Position numbers and translations under genes: made by a program | Shown here: positions 7,003 to 15,208 of the stretch, piece after piece | Layout: each line of letters opens with the position of its first letter | How positions within the stretch are numbered: position 1 is the first letter of the stretch | From: an uncultured Lachnospiraceae bacterium | Lineage (GTDB): Bacteria > Bacillota > Clostridia > Lachnospirales > Lachnospiraceae | Length of the DNA: 17,600 nt | Reading direction: 5' to 3' | NCBI GenBank assembly: GCA_947177925.1 | Contig: CAMWWJ010000030.1 | Coordinates: forward strand, 1-17,600 | Notes under the pieces: model-generated | Told to the model about the DNA's origin: nothing | Seen by the model: only the letters and a program-made list of their open reading frames with translations | The model's database searches: none

Positions 7003-8457
7003 ATGGGTCAAATAATCGGAGAAGGAATCACATTTGATGACGTGCTTTTAGTACCAAGCTATTCACAGGTCATCCCAAATCAGGTGGATTTGTCTACGTA
7101 TCTTACAAAAAGCATTAAATTAAATATTCCAATGATGAGTGCTGGAATGGATACGGTTACCGAACACAGGATGGCAATAGCCATGGCAAGGCAGGGGGGC
7201 ATTGGAATTATTCATAAGAATATGTCCATTGAGGCTCAGGCCGAGGAAGTTGACAAGGTAAAACGTTCTGAAAACGGCGTAATTACCGATCCTTTTTCAT
7301 TGACTCCGGAGCATACATTAAAAGATGCAGATGAATTGATGGCAAAATTCAGGATTTCAGGTGTGCCTATTACGGAAGGCAGGAAGTTGGTAGGTATCAT
7401 TACCAACCGCGATTTGAAATTTGAAACGGATTACTCCAAGAAGATTAAAGAATCCATGACCTCTGAAGGGCTTATTACTGCAAAAGAAGGTATTACGTTG
7501 GATGAGGCAAAGGAAATACTTGCAAGAGCAAGAAAAGAAAAGCTTCCTATAGTAGATGATAATTATAACCTAAAGGGGCTTATTACCATTAAAGACATAG
7601 AAAAGACAATAAAATATCCGTTAGCGGCCAAGGATTCCCAGGGGCGTCTGTTATGTGGGGCAGGAGTTGGAATTACTGCTAATGTGCTGGAGAGAGTGGC
7701 GGCATTAGTGGAGGCAAAGGTGGATGTCATTGTGCTGGATTCTGCTCATGGACATTCTGAAAATGTATTGAAATGTGTACGGATGATCAAGGAGGAGTAT
7801 CCAGATCTTCAGATTATTGCCGGAAACGTGGCAACCGGAGAAGGAACCAGAGCCTTGATTGAGGCAGGTGCAGATGCTGTTAAAGTAGGCATTGGCCCTG
7901 GTTCTATTTGTACCACGCGCGTGGTTGCCGGTATTGGTGTGCCACAGGTAACAGCTATTATGAATGCTTATGAAGTGGCTAAGGAATATGGTGTTCCGAT
8001 TATTGCGGACGGCGGTATTAAATATTCAGGCGATATGACAAAGGCAATTGCAGCAGGCGGCAATGTCTGCATGATGGGCAGTATGTTTGCAGGCTGTGAT
8101 GAATCACCGGGAACCTTTGAATTGTTTCAGGGAAGAAAATATAAGGTCTATAGAGGAATGGGGTCTATTGCCGCTATGGAAAACGGAAGCAAGGATCGTT
8201 ATTTCCAGTCGGATGCCAAGAAGCTTGTTCCGGAAGGCGTGGAAGGCCGGGTAGCATATAAAGGAACTGTAGAAGATACTGTATTCCAGCTAATGGGAGG
8301 GCTTCGTGCCGGCATGGGCTACTGTGGCACTTCCAACATTGAGGAATTAAAGAAAAACGGAAGATTTGTGAAGATTTCCGCTGCATCCTTGAAGGAAAGC
8401 CATCCACATGATATCCATATTACAAAAGAGGCACCTAATTACAGTGTAGACGAGTAA
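7003..8457 (+). CDS. guaB: Inosine-5'-monophosphate dehydrogenase
   Basis: Oxidises IMP to XMP with NAD+, the committed step to guanine nucleotides, in the cytosol. The protein has 484 residues, the normal bacterial length. The (beta/alpha)8 barrel starts with FDDVLLVPSYS and is interrupted by a pair of CBS domains at ~95-205, which usually bind adenine/guanine nucleotides for allosteric control. Catalytic Cys303 lies in GIGPGSICTTR, the NAD-side aspartate in VIVLDSAHGHS (D246), the IMP phosphate loop in DGGIKYSGD, and the flap Arg399-Tyr400 in KDRYFQ. The ATG at 7003 follows GGAGG (6989-6993) by 9 nt. Nearby out-of-frame ATGs also exist. It heads a plus-strand run that also contains purH, which makes its substrate IMP. 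Confidence 0.98.
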   Translation: MGQIIGEGITFDDVLLVPSYSQVIPNQVDLSTYLTKSIKLNIPMMSAGMDTVTEHRMAIAMARQGGIGIIHKNMSIEAQAEEVDKVKRSENGVITDPFSLTPEHTLKDADELMAKFRISGVPITEGRKLVGIITNRDLKFETDYSKKIKESMTSEGLITAKEGITLDEAKEILARARKEKLPIVDDNYNLKGLITIKDIEKTIKYPLAAKDSQGRLLCGAGVGITANVLERVAALVEAKVDVIVLDSAHGHSENVLKCVRMIKEEYPDLQIIAGNVATGEGTRALIEAGADAVKVGIGPGSICTTRVVAGIGVPQVTAIMNAYEVAKEYGVPIIADGGIKYSGDMTKAIAAGGNVCMMGSMFAGCDESPGTFELFQGRKYKVYRGMGSIAAMENGSKDRYFQSDAKKLVPEGVEGRVAYKGTVEDTVFQLMGGLRAGMGYCGTSNIEELKKNGRFVKISAASLKESHPHDIHITKEAPNYSVDE

Positions 8458-8467
8458 GGTAAAAGTC

Positions 8468-9232
8468 ATGAGATATTATATTTTAAATGAAGTGACGATT
8501 GCCTTAAAAAAGAAAGGAACATATATATATGCGGCCGGTATTGTGATATTAAGCTTACTTGCCAATATTGCAATGGTAGCATTCAGAAGCATATACGGTA
8601 TGAGGGAAGGAGCCTTTGGCTCCAACCTGATTTACTTTGCCCAGTGGTGCTTTATTGTTCCATATTACAGTACGATTCTTATTGCAGAAATTATTTTCGG
8701 TAAGGAATGTCCCAATCCCAGAATTCGAAACAAAGTTACGATTGGGCTTTCAAGAGCAAAGCTGTTTTTTGGCGAGTTTTTTTCAGAATTATGTATTTCA
8801 GCAGTTTTCCTGGTTGCGGCAATCGTGATTTTTATTGGTATCACATATATTTTTATGGCAGCTGACGGAAGCATTGAACTTTGGGTGGTACAGGATTTCT
8901 GCAGGGCTGCAACTACCGCAATCCCTCTATGGATTACAGGAATTGCCATTGGAAACGGATTGTTATTTTTATTTCCGAGAAAGCGCCATGCCTTTGCTAC
9001 ATTCTTTGGATTAGTGATTGCTCTTCCGAGAATCATCATGTTTCTTGCGGCAGAGCCTCTTAAGCTGGAGCCGTGCCGGTGGATAAAGGAGTATCTGCTT
9101 TTGACACCAAGATTTAACGAACTCCCGTATTATGCAACATTAAATATGCCTAAGATTATCATATTGAGCAGTATTTATACCGTTTGCTTTACTGCCCTTG
9201 GTCTATGGGCTTATTATAAAAAGGAATACTAA
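8468..9232 (+). CDS. ABC-2-type transporter permease-like membrane protein
   Basis: A 254-residue polytopic protein with about six membrane helices (~19-39, 53-78, 108-131, 147-169, 174-194, 228-250). The segment NPRIRNKVTIGLSRAKLFFGEFFSEL after the second helix is the cytoplasmic coupling motif of ABC-2/NosY-type permeases, in which an amphipathic stretch with G-SR precedes the next helix. Such permeases work as dimers with a separate ATPase, but no ATPase gene is present in the window. It starts 10 nt after guaB with a weak ribosome binding site (AAGG), which suggests low or coupled expression, and ends 3 nt before the GGDEF-EAL gene. Substrate unknown. An accessory membrane role for the neighbouring signalling protein is possible but unsupported. 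Confidence 0.82.
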   Translation: MRYYILNEVTIALKKKGTYIYAAGIVILSLLANIAMVAFRSIYGMREGAFGSNLIYFAQWCFIVPYYSTILIAEIIFGKECPNPRIRNKVTIGLSRAKLFFGEFFSELCISAVFLVAAIVIFIGITYIFMAADGSIELWVVQDFCRAATTAIPLWITGIAIGNGLLFLFPRKRHAFATFFGLVIALPRIIMFLAAEPLKLEPCRWIKEYLLLTPRFNELPYYATLNMPKIIILSSIYTVCFTALGLWAYYKKEY

Positions 9233-9235
9233 CAG

Positions 9236-11857
9236 GTGGGGACAGGATTGGAAAATAAAGGATTTGTTAAGGAAAAAATGCTTCAGAAGGTTCAGGACAA
9301 GTTTTGTTTTCTGGGGAATTTTTATGCCTATTGCGTGGATGAATTCGGAAATCAGTTAACGGAATGGTCTGGCAGTGACGAAGATCTTGTCCGGTTAAAA
9401 AAGGCGGTTTCAAGTGAAAGGTTATATAGTCTGTTTGAGCGGGTAAAGGAAAGCTCCCTGGAGGAACAGATTGTAGAGGGAACTGACTATGGCAATCTTA
9501 AGATAGCAGCAATTGGATATAAAATAGAAGGCAAGCTGATGTTTTGTTGGCTTGCTTGTTGTGTTTTTGCAGAGGAAGAAGCTTGTGGAAAGCCTGCAAT
9601 AAGAAATATGAGCAGGATTACCACAGAGGAAAGGATTTATGAAACAGCAAAGCTGCTGCGTATGTATACGGAGCAGATTTTCACATCAGGGAATCCTGGC
9701 CGGGCAGTAGAGACGAAAAATGCAAAAAAGATGTCTTTAAAAAAAATGAATTATTATACAGAAGCATTACGGCTTTTAGAATGTAACCAGCCCTTTGAGG
9801 AGACTGCCGGTGAGCTTCTTAAGCTTATGGGCAGGGCATTGCAGATCAGTTCCGCCGGGCTTGTGAAAGTATTAAGGGACGAAAGATTTGTGGATGTGGT
9901 ATGTGAATGGCTGAAAGAGGGAATTACTTCCCGGTATGACAGGGTAAGAAAGCTTGAACGGCCACAGGTATTCTGTACGGATAAACCGGTAATCATTTCT
10001 GCCGATTCGGTTGTGTCAAAAGAAGTAAAAGAATATATGGAAGAGAGAAAGCAAAAGGCTTTTATTTCCATTCCGCTTATATTAAATGAAAAGCCGGTCA
10101 TGTATATTTATCTTTCCGAAGGATATAGAGAAAAAATATGGCAGTTGGAGGAAATTCAATTTATCAAAGATATGGCCCGGATCCTGCAGATCCTGATTGC
10201 AGGGAAGCAGCGGGAAAATTCTCTGACATCCTTCATTTCCCTGATTCATTCGGTTCTGGATAATGTGGGAAGCAGCGTATATGTACAGGATGTGGAAAGC
10301 GGTAAAATAATTTTTGCCAATAAGCAGTTGAAAAGCACCTTTGAGCTGGAGCTTCAAAATGGAAAGCTTATGGAGATGGTTCAAAAGGGAAGGCCTATCG
10401 GATTCCGGGAAGGATACTATGAAATTCATTACAATGAGAAGAACAGATGGTATGACTTGTACTTTTCCTATATGACCTGGATGGATGGAAACAGAGTTTC
10501 TCTTTGCGTATTGCACGATATAACGGACAAAAAAATCTACCAGAAGAGAATTGAACAGCAGGCATATACAGATTTCCTGACCGGGCTGTATAATCGCATG
10601 TGCTGTGAAAGGGATTTGTCCATACAGCTGGATAAGGCTGTAGCAGATGGGAAGACAGGAGGACTTCTCTATTTAGATCTGGATGATTTCAAGCATATTA
10701 ATGACGGTCTTGGACATCAATACGGCGATGTGCTTTTAAAGTCCATTTCCAACAGCTTAAGACGCATAAAGGGAATCTGTAATTCCTGTTACCGGATGGG
10801 TGGGGATGAATTTGTCATTATCATACCGCCGGAAAGCTTTGACAGATTCGATGAGATCATACAGGATATTCAGGCAATATTCAGTAAGCCTTGGTTCTTA
10901 AAGGATGCGGATTATTACTGTACTATGAGCATGGGAATTGTAAATTATCCGGATGATGGAAACAGCGTACAGGATTTAATAAAGAAAGCGGATATTGCCA
11001 TGTATGATGCAAAAAAAGCAGGCAAGAACCGTTGTACCAGATACTCCTTGAAATTAAGCATGGCTTCCAGCAAGAGACTGGATATGGAGAAAAATATGCG
11101 CGATGCCACCGCAAATAATTATCGGGAGTTTGAAGTGTATTACCAGCCTATTATTGATATACTGTCAGGGAAACCGGTCTGCACCGGTGCAGAGGCGCTG
11201 ATTCGCTGGAATTCTGCCACAATGGGCTTTGTGCCGCCGTCAGAATTTATACCGTTAGCCGAATATCTGGGATTGATCAATCCGATAGGTAATCATGTAT
11301 TAAAGGAAGCATGTATTGCCTGCAAAGGCTGGAACGATAGAGGCAGGGGGAATTTTAAAGTAAATGTGAACTTGTCAGTCATACAGCTTTTGCAGCCGGA
11401 TATTGTGGAAATTGTAGAAAATACCATTAAGGAAACAGGAATTAATCCGATGAACCTGACATTGGAAGTAACGGAAAGCCTTGCTATCAATGATATGAAT
11501 CGGATGAAAAAAATTCTTCGCCAGATAAGGAGGCTGGGCGTCAGAATTGCGCTGGATGACTTTGGAACAGGTTATTCCTCTTTAAACCATATCAGAGAGA
11601 TTCCTCTGGATGTGATTAAGGTGGATCAGAACTTTGTGCAGGGGCTGGCAGAGGACAGCTATTCCCAATCCTTTATTAAAATGGTAGCAGAGTTAGCGGC
11701 AGCTATCAATGTAAATGTGTGCGTGGAAGGAATTGAAACAGAAGAACAGTTTCATGTAGTAAATAACATGAAAATACAACTGATTCAGGGGTATTATTTT
11801 GACCGGCCTCTGCAGCTGCCGGCTTTTGAAGAAAAGTATGTAATGGGTAACGGATAG
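9236..11857 (+). CDS. Sensor-GAF-PAS-GGDEF-EAL cyclic di-GMP turnover protein
   Basis: Predicted soluble bifunctional enzyme that makes c-di-GMP from 2 GTP (GGDEF) and hydrolyses it to pGpG (EAL). Of 873 residues, ~8-125 resemble a PocR-type ligand sensor with cysteines C24, C33, C104, C108, C109 and C117; ~170-325 look like GAF; ~333-432 like PAS (VYVQDVESGKIIFANKQL). The GGDEF domain is ~440-605, with DLDDFKHIND (481-490) and an intact GGDEF at 522-526, but no RxxD product-inhibition site before it. The EAL domain is ~620-865 with all key residues: E653 (EAL), N712, E744, D774-D775, K795, E831, Q851. No membrane helix is seen. Start: GTG at 9236 with AAGGA 10 nt upstream; TTG at 9248 after AGGTGGGG is an equally good choice. 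Gaps of 3 nt before and 51 nt after suggest co-transcription with guaB and purH. Confidence 0.93.
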   Translation: MGTGLENKGFVKEKMLQKVQDKFCFLGNFYAYCVDEFGNQLTEWSGSDEDLVRLKKAVSSERLYSLFERVKESSLEEQIVEGTDYGNLKIAAIGYKIEGKLMFCWLACCVFAEEEACGKPAIRNMSRITTEERIYETAKLLRMYTEQIFTSGNPGRAVETKNAKKMSLKKMNYYTEALRLLECNQPFEETAGELLKLMGRALQISSAGLVKVLRDERFVDVVCEWLKEGITSRYDRVRKLERPQVFCTDKPVIISADSVVSKEVKEYMEERKQKAFISIPLILNEKPVMYIYLSEGYREKIWQLEEIQFIKDMARILQILIAGKQRENSLTSFISLIHSVLDNVGSSVYVQDVESGKIIFANKQLKSTFELELQNGKLMEMVQKGRPIGFREGYYEIHYNEKNRWYDLYFSYMTWMDGNRVSLCVLHDITDKKIYQKRIEQQAYTDFLTGLYNRMCCERDLSIQLDKAVADGKTGGLLYLDLDDFKHINDGLGHQYGDVLLKSISNSLRRIKGICNSCYRMGGDEFVIIIPPESFDRFDEIIQDIQAIFSKPWFLKDADYYCTMSMGIVNYPDDGNSVQDLIKKADIAMYDAKKAGKNRCTRYSLKLSMASSKRLDMEKNMRDATANNYREFEVYYQPIIDILSGKPVCTGAEALIRWNSATMGFVPPSEFIPLAEYLGLINPIGNHVLKEACIACKGWNDRGRGNFKVNVNLSVIQLLQPDIVEIVENTIKETGINPMNLTLEVTESLAINDMNRMKKILRQIRRLGVRIALDDFGTGYSSLNHIREIPLDVIKVDQNFVQGLAEDSYSQSFIKMVAELAAAINVNVCVEGIETEEQFHVVNNMKIQLIQGYYFDRPLQLPAFEEKYVMGNG

Positions 11858-11871
11858 TAATCATTGATTTT

Positions 11872-11885
11872 TATCATATATGATA
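11872..11885. promoter_or_regulatory. Perfect 14-bp palindrome upstream of purH
   Basis: TATCATATATGATA is fully self-complementary and lies 9 nt before the AGGAGG (11895-11900) of purH. There is no GC content or T run for a terminator and no well-placed -35 box for a promoter. It could be a protein-binding site, an mRNA hairpin near the ribosome binding site, or chance in A/T-rich DNA. Confidence 0.3.
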
Positions 11886-11908
11886 TGGAAATTTAGGAGG
11901 AGAAAATT

Positions 11909-13462
11909 ATGAAAGCATTGATTAGTGTATCAGACAAAACAGGAATTGTAGAATTATCCAGAGAACTGGAGAGCATGGGAGTAGAAATCATTTCTACCGG
12001 AGGGACTTTCAAAAAGTTGAAGGAAGAGGGGATAAAGGCTGTTGAAATTTCCGAGCTTACCGGCTTTCCGGAATGTCTGGACGGACGGGTAAAAACCCTG
12101 CATCCCATTGTACATGCGGGAATTCTGGCGATGCGTTCCAATCCTGCACATATGAATCAGCTAAAGGAATTGAATATAGATACAATAGATTTGGTAATCG
12201 TAAATTTATATCCTTTTAAGGCTACTATTTTGAAGGAAGGGGTTACCCGTGGAGAAGCAGTGGAAAATATTGATATCGGCGGTCCTACCATGCTTAGAAG
12301 CGCTGCAAAGAATTATCAGGATGTAGCAGTTGTAACCGATCCTTCTGATTACGGGAAGGTTCTTTCTGAATTAAAGGAAAAGGGAGAAGTGTCCATAGAT
12401 ACTAAGTTTTATCTGATGCAGAAAGTATTTATGCATACTTCCAATTATGATACAATGATTGCAGATTATTTAAAGAAACAGAGAGAGGACTATTCTCTTC
12501 CCGAAACGCTTACTATGACTTTTGAAAAGGTACAGGATATGCGTTACGGGGAAAATCCACATCAGCAGGCTGCTTTTTACCGTCAGATCGGAAAGCAGAC
12601 AGGTTCTTTAGTGGATGCCATTCAGCATAATGGCAAGGAGTTATCCTTTAACAATATTAATGATACGAACGGGGCCCTGGAATTATTAAAGGAATTTACC
12701 GAGCCTACTGTAGTGGCATGCAAGCATGGAAATCCTTGTGGAGTAGGCAGCGATGAAGATATCAATAAAGCATGGAATAAAGCATATAATGCGGATAAGA
12801 CTTCTATTTTTGGCGGTATCGTAGTGGTAAACCGTGAAGTGACAAAGCAGATGGCAGAGGAAATGCATGAGATCTTTCTGGAGGTAGTAGTGGCTCCTTC
12901 CTATGAAAAGGAAGCATTGGAAATCCTTTGCTCCAAGAAAAATATCCGTGTATTGGAATTGAAGGACATTCAGGTGCCGCAAAATCCAAATGCCCTTGAT
13001 ATGAAGAAGGTAAACGGCGGTCTGATTGTTCAGACCATTGACTCTGAAATTTACAGGGAAGAGGATTTTAAGGTGGTGACAAAAGCACAGCCTACAAAGG
13101 AACAGCTGGAAGATATGAAATTCGGCATGAAGTTTGTGAAGTTCGTAAAATCCAACGGTATTGCAGTTGTGAAGAACAAACAAAGCGTAGGTATCGGACC
13201 GGGACAGGTAAACCGTATCTGGGCAGCAAAGCAGAGTTTTGAACATGCGGCAGAGTTGATTGATGAAAATGCAACCAAAGGTGCAGTGCTGGCATCCGAT
13301 GCCTTCTTCCCCTTTGATGATGTGGTGGAAGCTGCCCATCAAGCCGGAATTACAGCAATTATACAGCCGGGCGGGGCAATGAGGGATCAGATGTCCATTG
13401 ATAAATGCGATGAGTACGGAATTGCAATGGTATTTACCGGAATGAGGCATTTTAAACACTAA
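11909..13462 (+). CDS. purH: Bifunctional AICAR formyltransferase / IMP cyclohydrolase
   Basis: Catalyses the last two steps of de novo IMP synthesis: transfer of a formyl group from 10-formyl-THF to AICAR, then ring closure to IMP. The protein has 517 residues, the usual length. The N-terminal MGS-like cyclohydrolase domain (1-~145) starts MKALISVSDKTGIVELSREL and contains STGGT, DGRVKTLHP and NLYPF. The transformylase domain shows RYGENPHQ (212-219), the catalytic Lys272-His273 in CKHGNPCGVGS, FGGIVVVNRE, GIGPGQVNR and SDAFFPFDD. AGGAGG at 11895-11900 fixes the ATG at 11909. It follows the c-di-GMP enzyme by 51 nt and precedes glnS by 40 nt, away from other pur genes in this window. Its product IMP is the substrate of GuaB, encoded 3.4 kb upstream. 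Confidence 0.98.
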   Translation: MKALISVSDKTGIVELSRELESMGVEIISTGGTFKKLKEEGIKAVEISELTGFPECLDGRVKTLHPIVHAGILAMRSNPAHMNQLKELNIDTIDLVIVNLYPFKATILKEGVTRGEAVENIDIGGPTMLRSAAKNYQDVAVVTDPSDYGKVLSELKEKGEVSIDTKFYLMQKVFMHTSNYDTMIADYLKKQREDYSLPETLTMTFEKVQDMRYGENPHQQAAFYRQIGKQTGSLVDAIQHNGKELSFNNINDTNGALELLKEFTEPTVVACKHGNPCGVGSDEDINKAWNKAYNADKTSIFGGIVVVNREVTKQMAEEMHEIFLEVVVAPSYEKEALEILCSKKNIRVLELKDIQVPQNPNALDMKKVNGGLIVQTIDSEIYREEDFKVVTKAQPTKEQLEDMKFGMKFVKFVKSNGIAVVKNKQSVGIGPGQVNRIWAAKQSFEHAAELIDENATKGAVLASDAFFPFDDVVEAAHQAGITAIIQPGGAMRDQMSIDKCDEYGIAMVFTGMRHFKH

Positions 13463-13502
13463 AAGAATATAATGACGAAGAAATATAGATGAGGGTAACA
13501 GC

Positions 13503-15179
13503 ATGGAAAATAACGAAAAGGAAGTAGTGTCCAGAAATTTTATTGAACAGGAGATCGATAAGGATTTAGCAGAGGGAGTGTATGATACGGTTCACACCAG
13601 ATTCCCTCCGGAGCCAAACGGATATTTGCATATCGGTCATGCAAAAAGTATTTTACTGAACTATGGTCTGGCTGAGAAGTATCATGGTAAGTTTAACATG
13701 CGTTTTGACGATACGAATCCAACGAAGGAAAAAACAGAATTTGTGGAATCTATCAAAGAAGATATTGAGTGGCTTGGCGCTGATTGGGAAGACAGACTGT
13801 TTTTTGCATCCGATTATTTTGAACAGATGTATGAGGCTGCTGTAAAGCTTATTAAAAAGGGAAAGGCATATGTGTCTGATTTAAATGCCGATGAAATCAG
13901 GGAGTACCGGGGGACTTTAACAGAGCCGGGAAAGAAAGATCCATATTCAGACCGCTCCATAGAAGAAAATCTGGAATTATTTGAAAATATGAAAAATGGA
14001 AGTTACAAGGATGGAGAAAAGGTGCTCCGTGCCAGAATTGATATGACATCACCAAATATCAATATGCGTGACCCGATTATTTACCGGGTGGCACATATGA
14101 ATCATCATAATACCGGTGATGCATGGTGCATTTATCCTATGTATGATTTTGCTCATCCCATTGAGGATGCCATTGAAGGAATTACCCATTCTATCTGTAC
14201 ACTTGAATTTGAAGACCACAGGCCCTTATATGACTGGGTAGTAAGGGAGTTGGAATACCAGAGACCGCCCAGGCAGATTGAATTTGCAAAGTTATATCTG
14301 ACCAATGTAGTAACAGGAAAAAGATATATTAAGAAACTGGTAGAAGATGAAATCGTGGATGGGTGGGATGATCCAAGGCTTGTTTCCATAGCAGCTCTGA
14401 GAAGACGGGGCTTTACACCGGAATCCATCAGGATGTTCGTGGAGCTTTGCGGAGTATCCAAATCCAACTCATCTGTAGATTATGCAATGCTTGAGTATTG
14501 TGTAAGAGAGGATTTGAAATTGAAGAAACCTCGTATGATGGCAGTGCTGGATCCGATTAAGTTAGTGATAGACAACTATCCGGAAGGACAGGTGGAAATG
14601 CTGGGGGCTTCTAACAATATGGAAAATCCAGAGCTTGGAACTCATCAGGTGCCTTTTTCCAGAGAGCTTTATATTGAGAGAGAGGATTTTATGGAGGAAC
14701 CGCCAAAGAAGTATTTTCGTCTTTTTCCGGGCAATGAGGTGCGGCTGATGCACGCATATTTCGTAACCTGTACCGACTTTGAAAAGGATGAGGATGGAAA
14801 TATCACTGTGGTGCATTGCACCTATGATCCTGCCACGAAAGCCGGAAGCGGTTTTTCAGAAAGAAAGGTAAAGGGAACCATTCACTGGGTTCCTGTAAAG
14901 GAAGCGGTGAAGGCGGAGGTTCGTCTTTATGAAAATCTTGTAGATGAAGAAAAAGGGGTTTATAATAAAGAAGATGGAAGCTTGAATTTAAATCCGAATT
15001 CTCTGACTGTATTAAAGGAATGTTATTTAGAGCCTGCAGTTTCAGGAGCAGAAGCTTATGATAGCTTTCAGTTTGTAAGAAATGGTTTTTTCTGTGTGGA
15101 TTATAAGGATTCCAAACCGGAGGCTCTTGTATTTAACAGAATTGTTTCATTAAAAAGTTCATTTAAGCTACCTAAGTAA
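13503..15179 (+). CDS. glnS: Glutamine--tRNA ligase (GlnRS)
   Basis: Class I synthetase charging tRNA(Gln) directly with glutamine. The protein has 558 residues (E. coli 554). The Rossmann domain carries RFPPEPNGYLHIGHAKS, with HIGH at 43-46 and FDDTNP at 69-73. The family marker GWDDPR is at 287-292. The KMSKS-equivalent loop, which reads VMSKR in E. coli GlnRS, is VTGKR here (270-274): the lysine is kept but Met-Ser is replaced by Thr-Gly. The C-terminal half has the two beta-barrel anticodon-binding domains (LMHAYFVTCTDFEKDEDGN, DPATKAGSG, IHWV). It is clearly GlnRS rather than GluRS. The start has GAGGG about 9 nt upstream. The 40-nt gap after purH leaves no room for a T-box leader. Confidence 0.97.
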   Translation: MENNEKEVVSRNFIEQEIDKDLAEGVYDTVHTRFPPEPNGYLHIGHAKSILLNYGLAEKYHGKFNMRFDDTNPTKEKTEFVESIKEDIEWLGADWEDRLFFASDYFEQMYEAAVKLIKKGKAYVSDLNADEIREYRGTLTEPGKKDPYSDRSIEENLELFENMKNGSYKDGEKVLRARIDMTSPNINMRDPIIYRVAHMNHHNTGDAWCIYPMYDFAHPIEDAIEGITHSICTLEFEDHRPLYDWVVRELEYQRPPRQIEFAKLYLTNVVTGKRYIKKLVEDEIVDGWDDPRLVSIAALRRRGFTPESIRMFVELCGVSKSNSSVDYAMLEYCVREDLKLKKPRMMAVLDPIKLVIDNYPEGQVEMLGASNNMENPELGTHQVPFSRELYIEREDFMEEPPKKYFRLFPGNEVRLMHAYFVTCTDFEKDEDGNITVVHCTYDPATKAGSGFSERKVKGTIHWVPVKEAVKAEVRLYENLVDEEKGVYNKEDGSLNLNPNSLTVLKECYLEPAVSGAEAYDSFQFVRNGFFCVDYKDSKPEALVFNRIVSLKSSFKLPK

Positions 15180-15208
15180 AGCTTAGGAGGAAGATAGGAG
15201 AAATAGCT

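Noticed and set aside
11826..11858. Promoter for purH within the end of the GGDEF-EAL gene
   Set aside because: TTGAAG at 11826-11831 has no -10 box at 16-18 nt; GATAGT is 21 nt away.
13463..13502. T-box or other leader in front of glnS
   Set aside because: The gap is only 40 nt and holds no specifier stem, T-box sequence or terminator hairpin.
12686..13504. 272-codon minus-strand open frame antisense to purH
   Set aside because: It is long, but the plus strand is unmistakably the PurH transformylase domain. The antisense protein is rich in His, Cys and Phe with no domain and no ribosome binding site.
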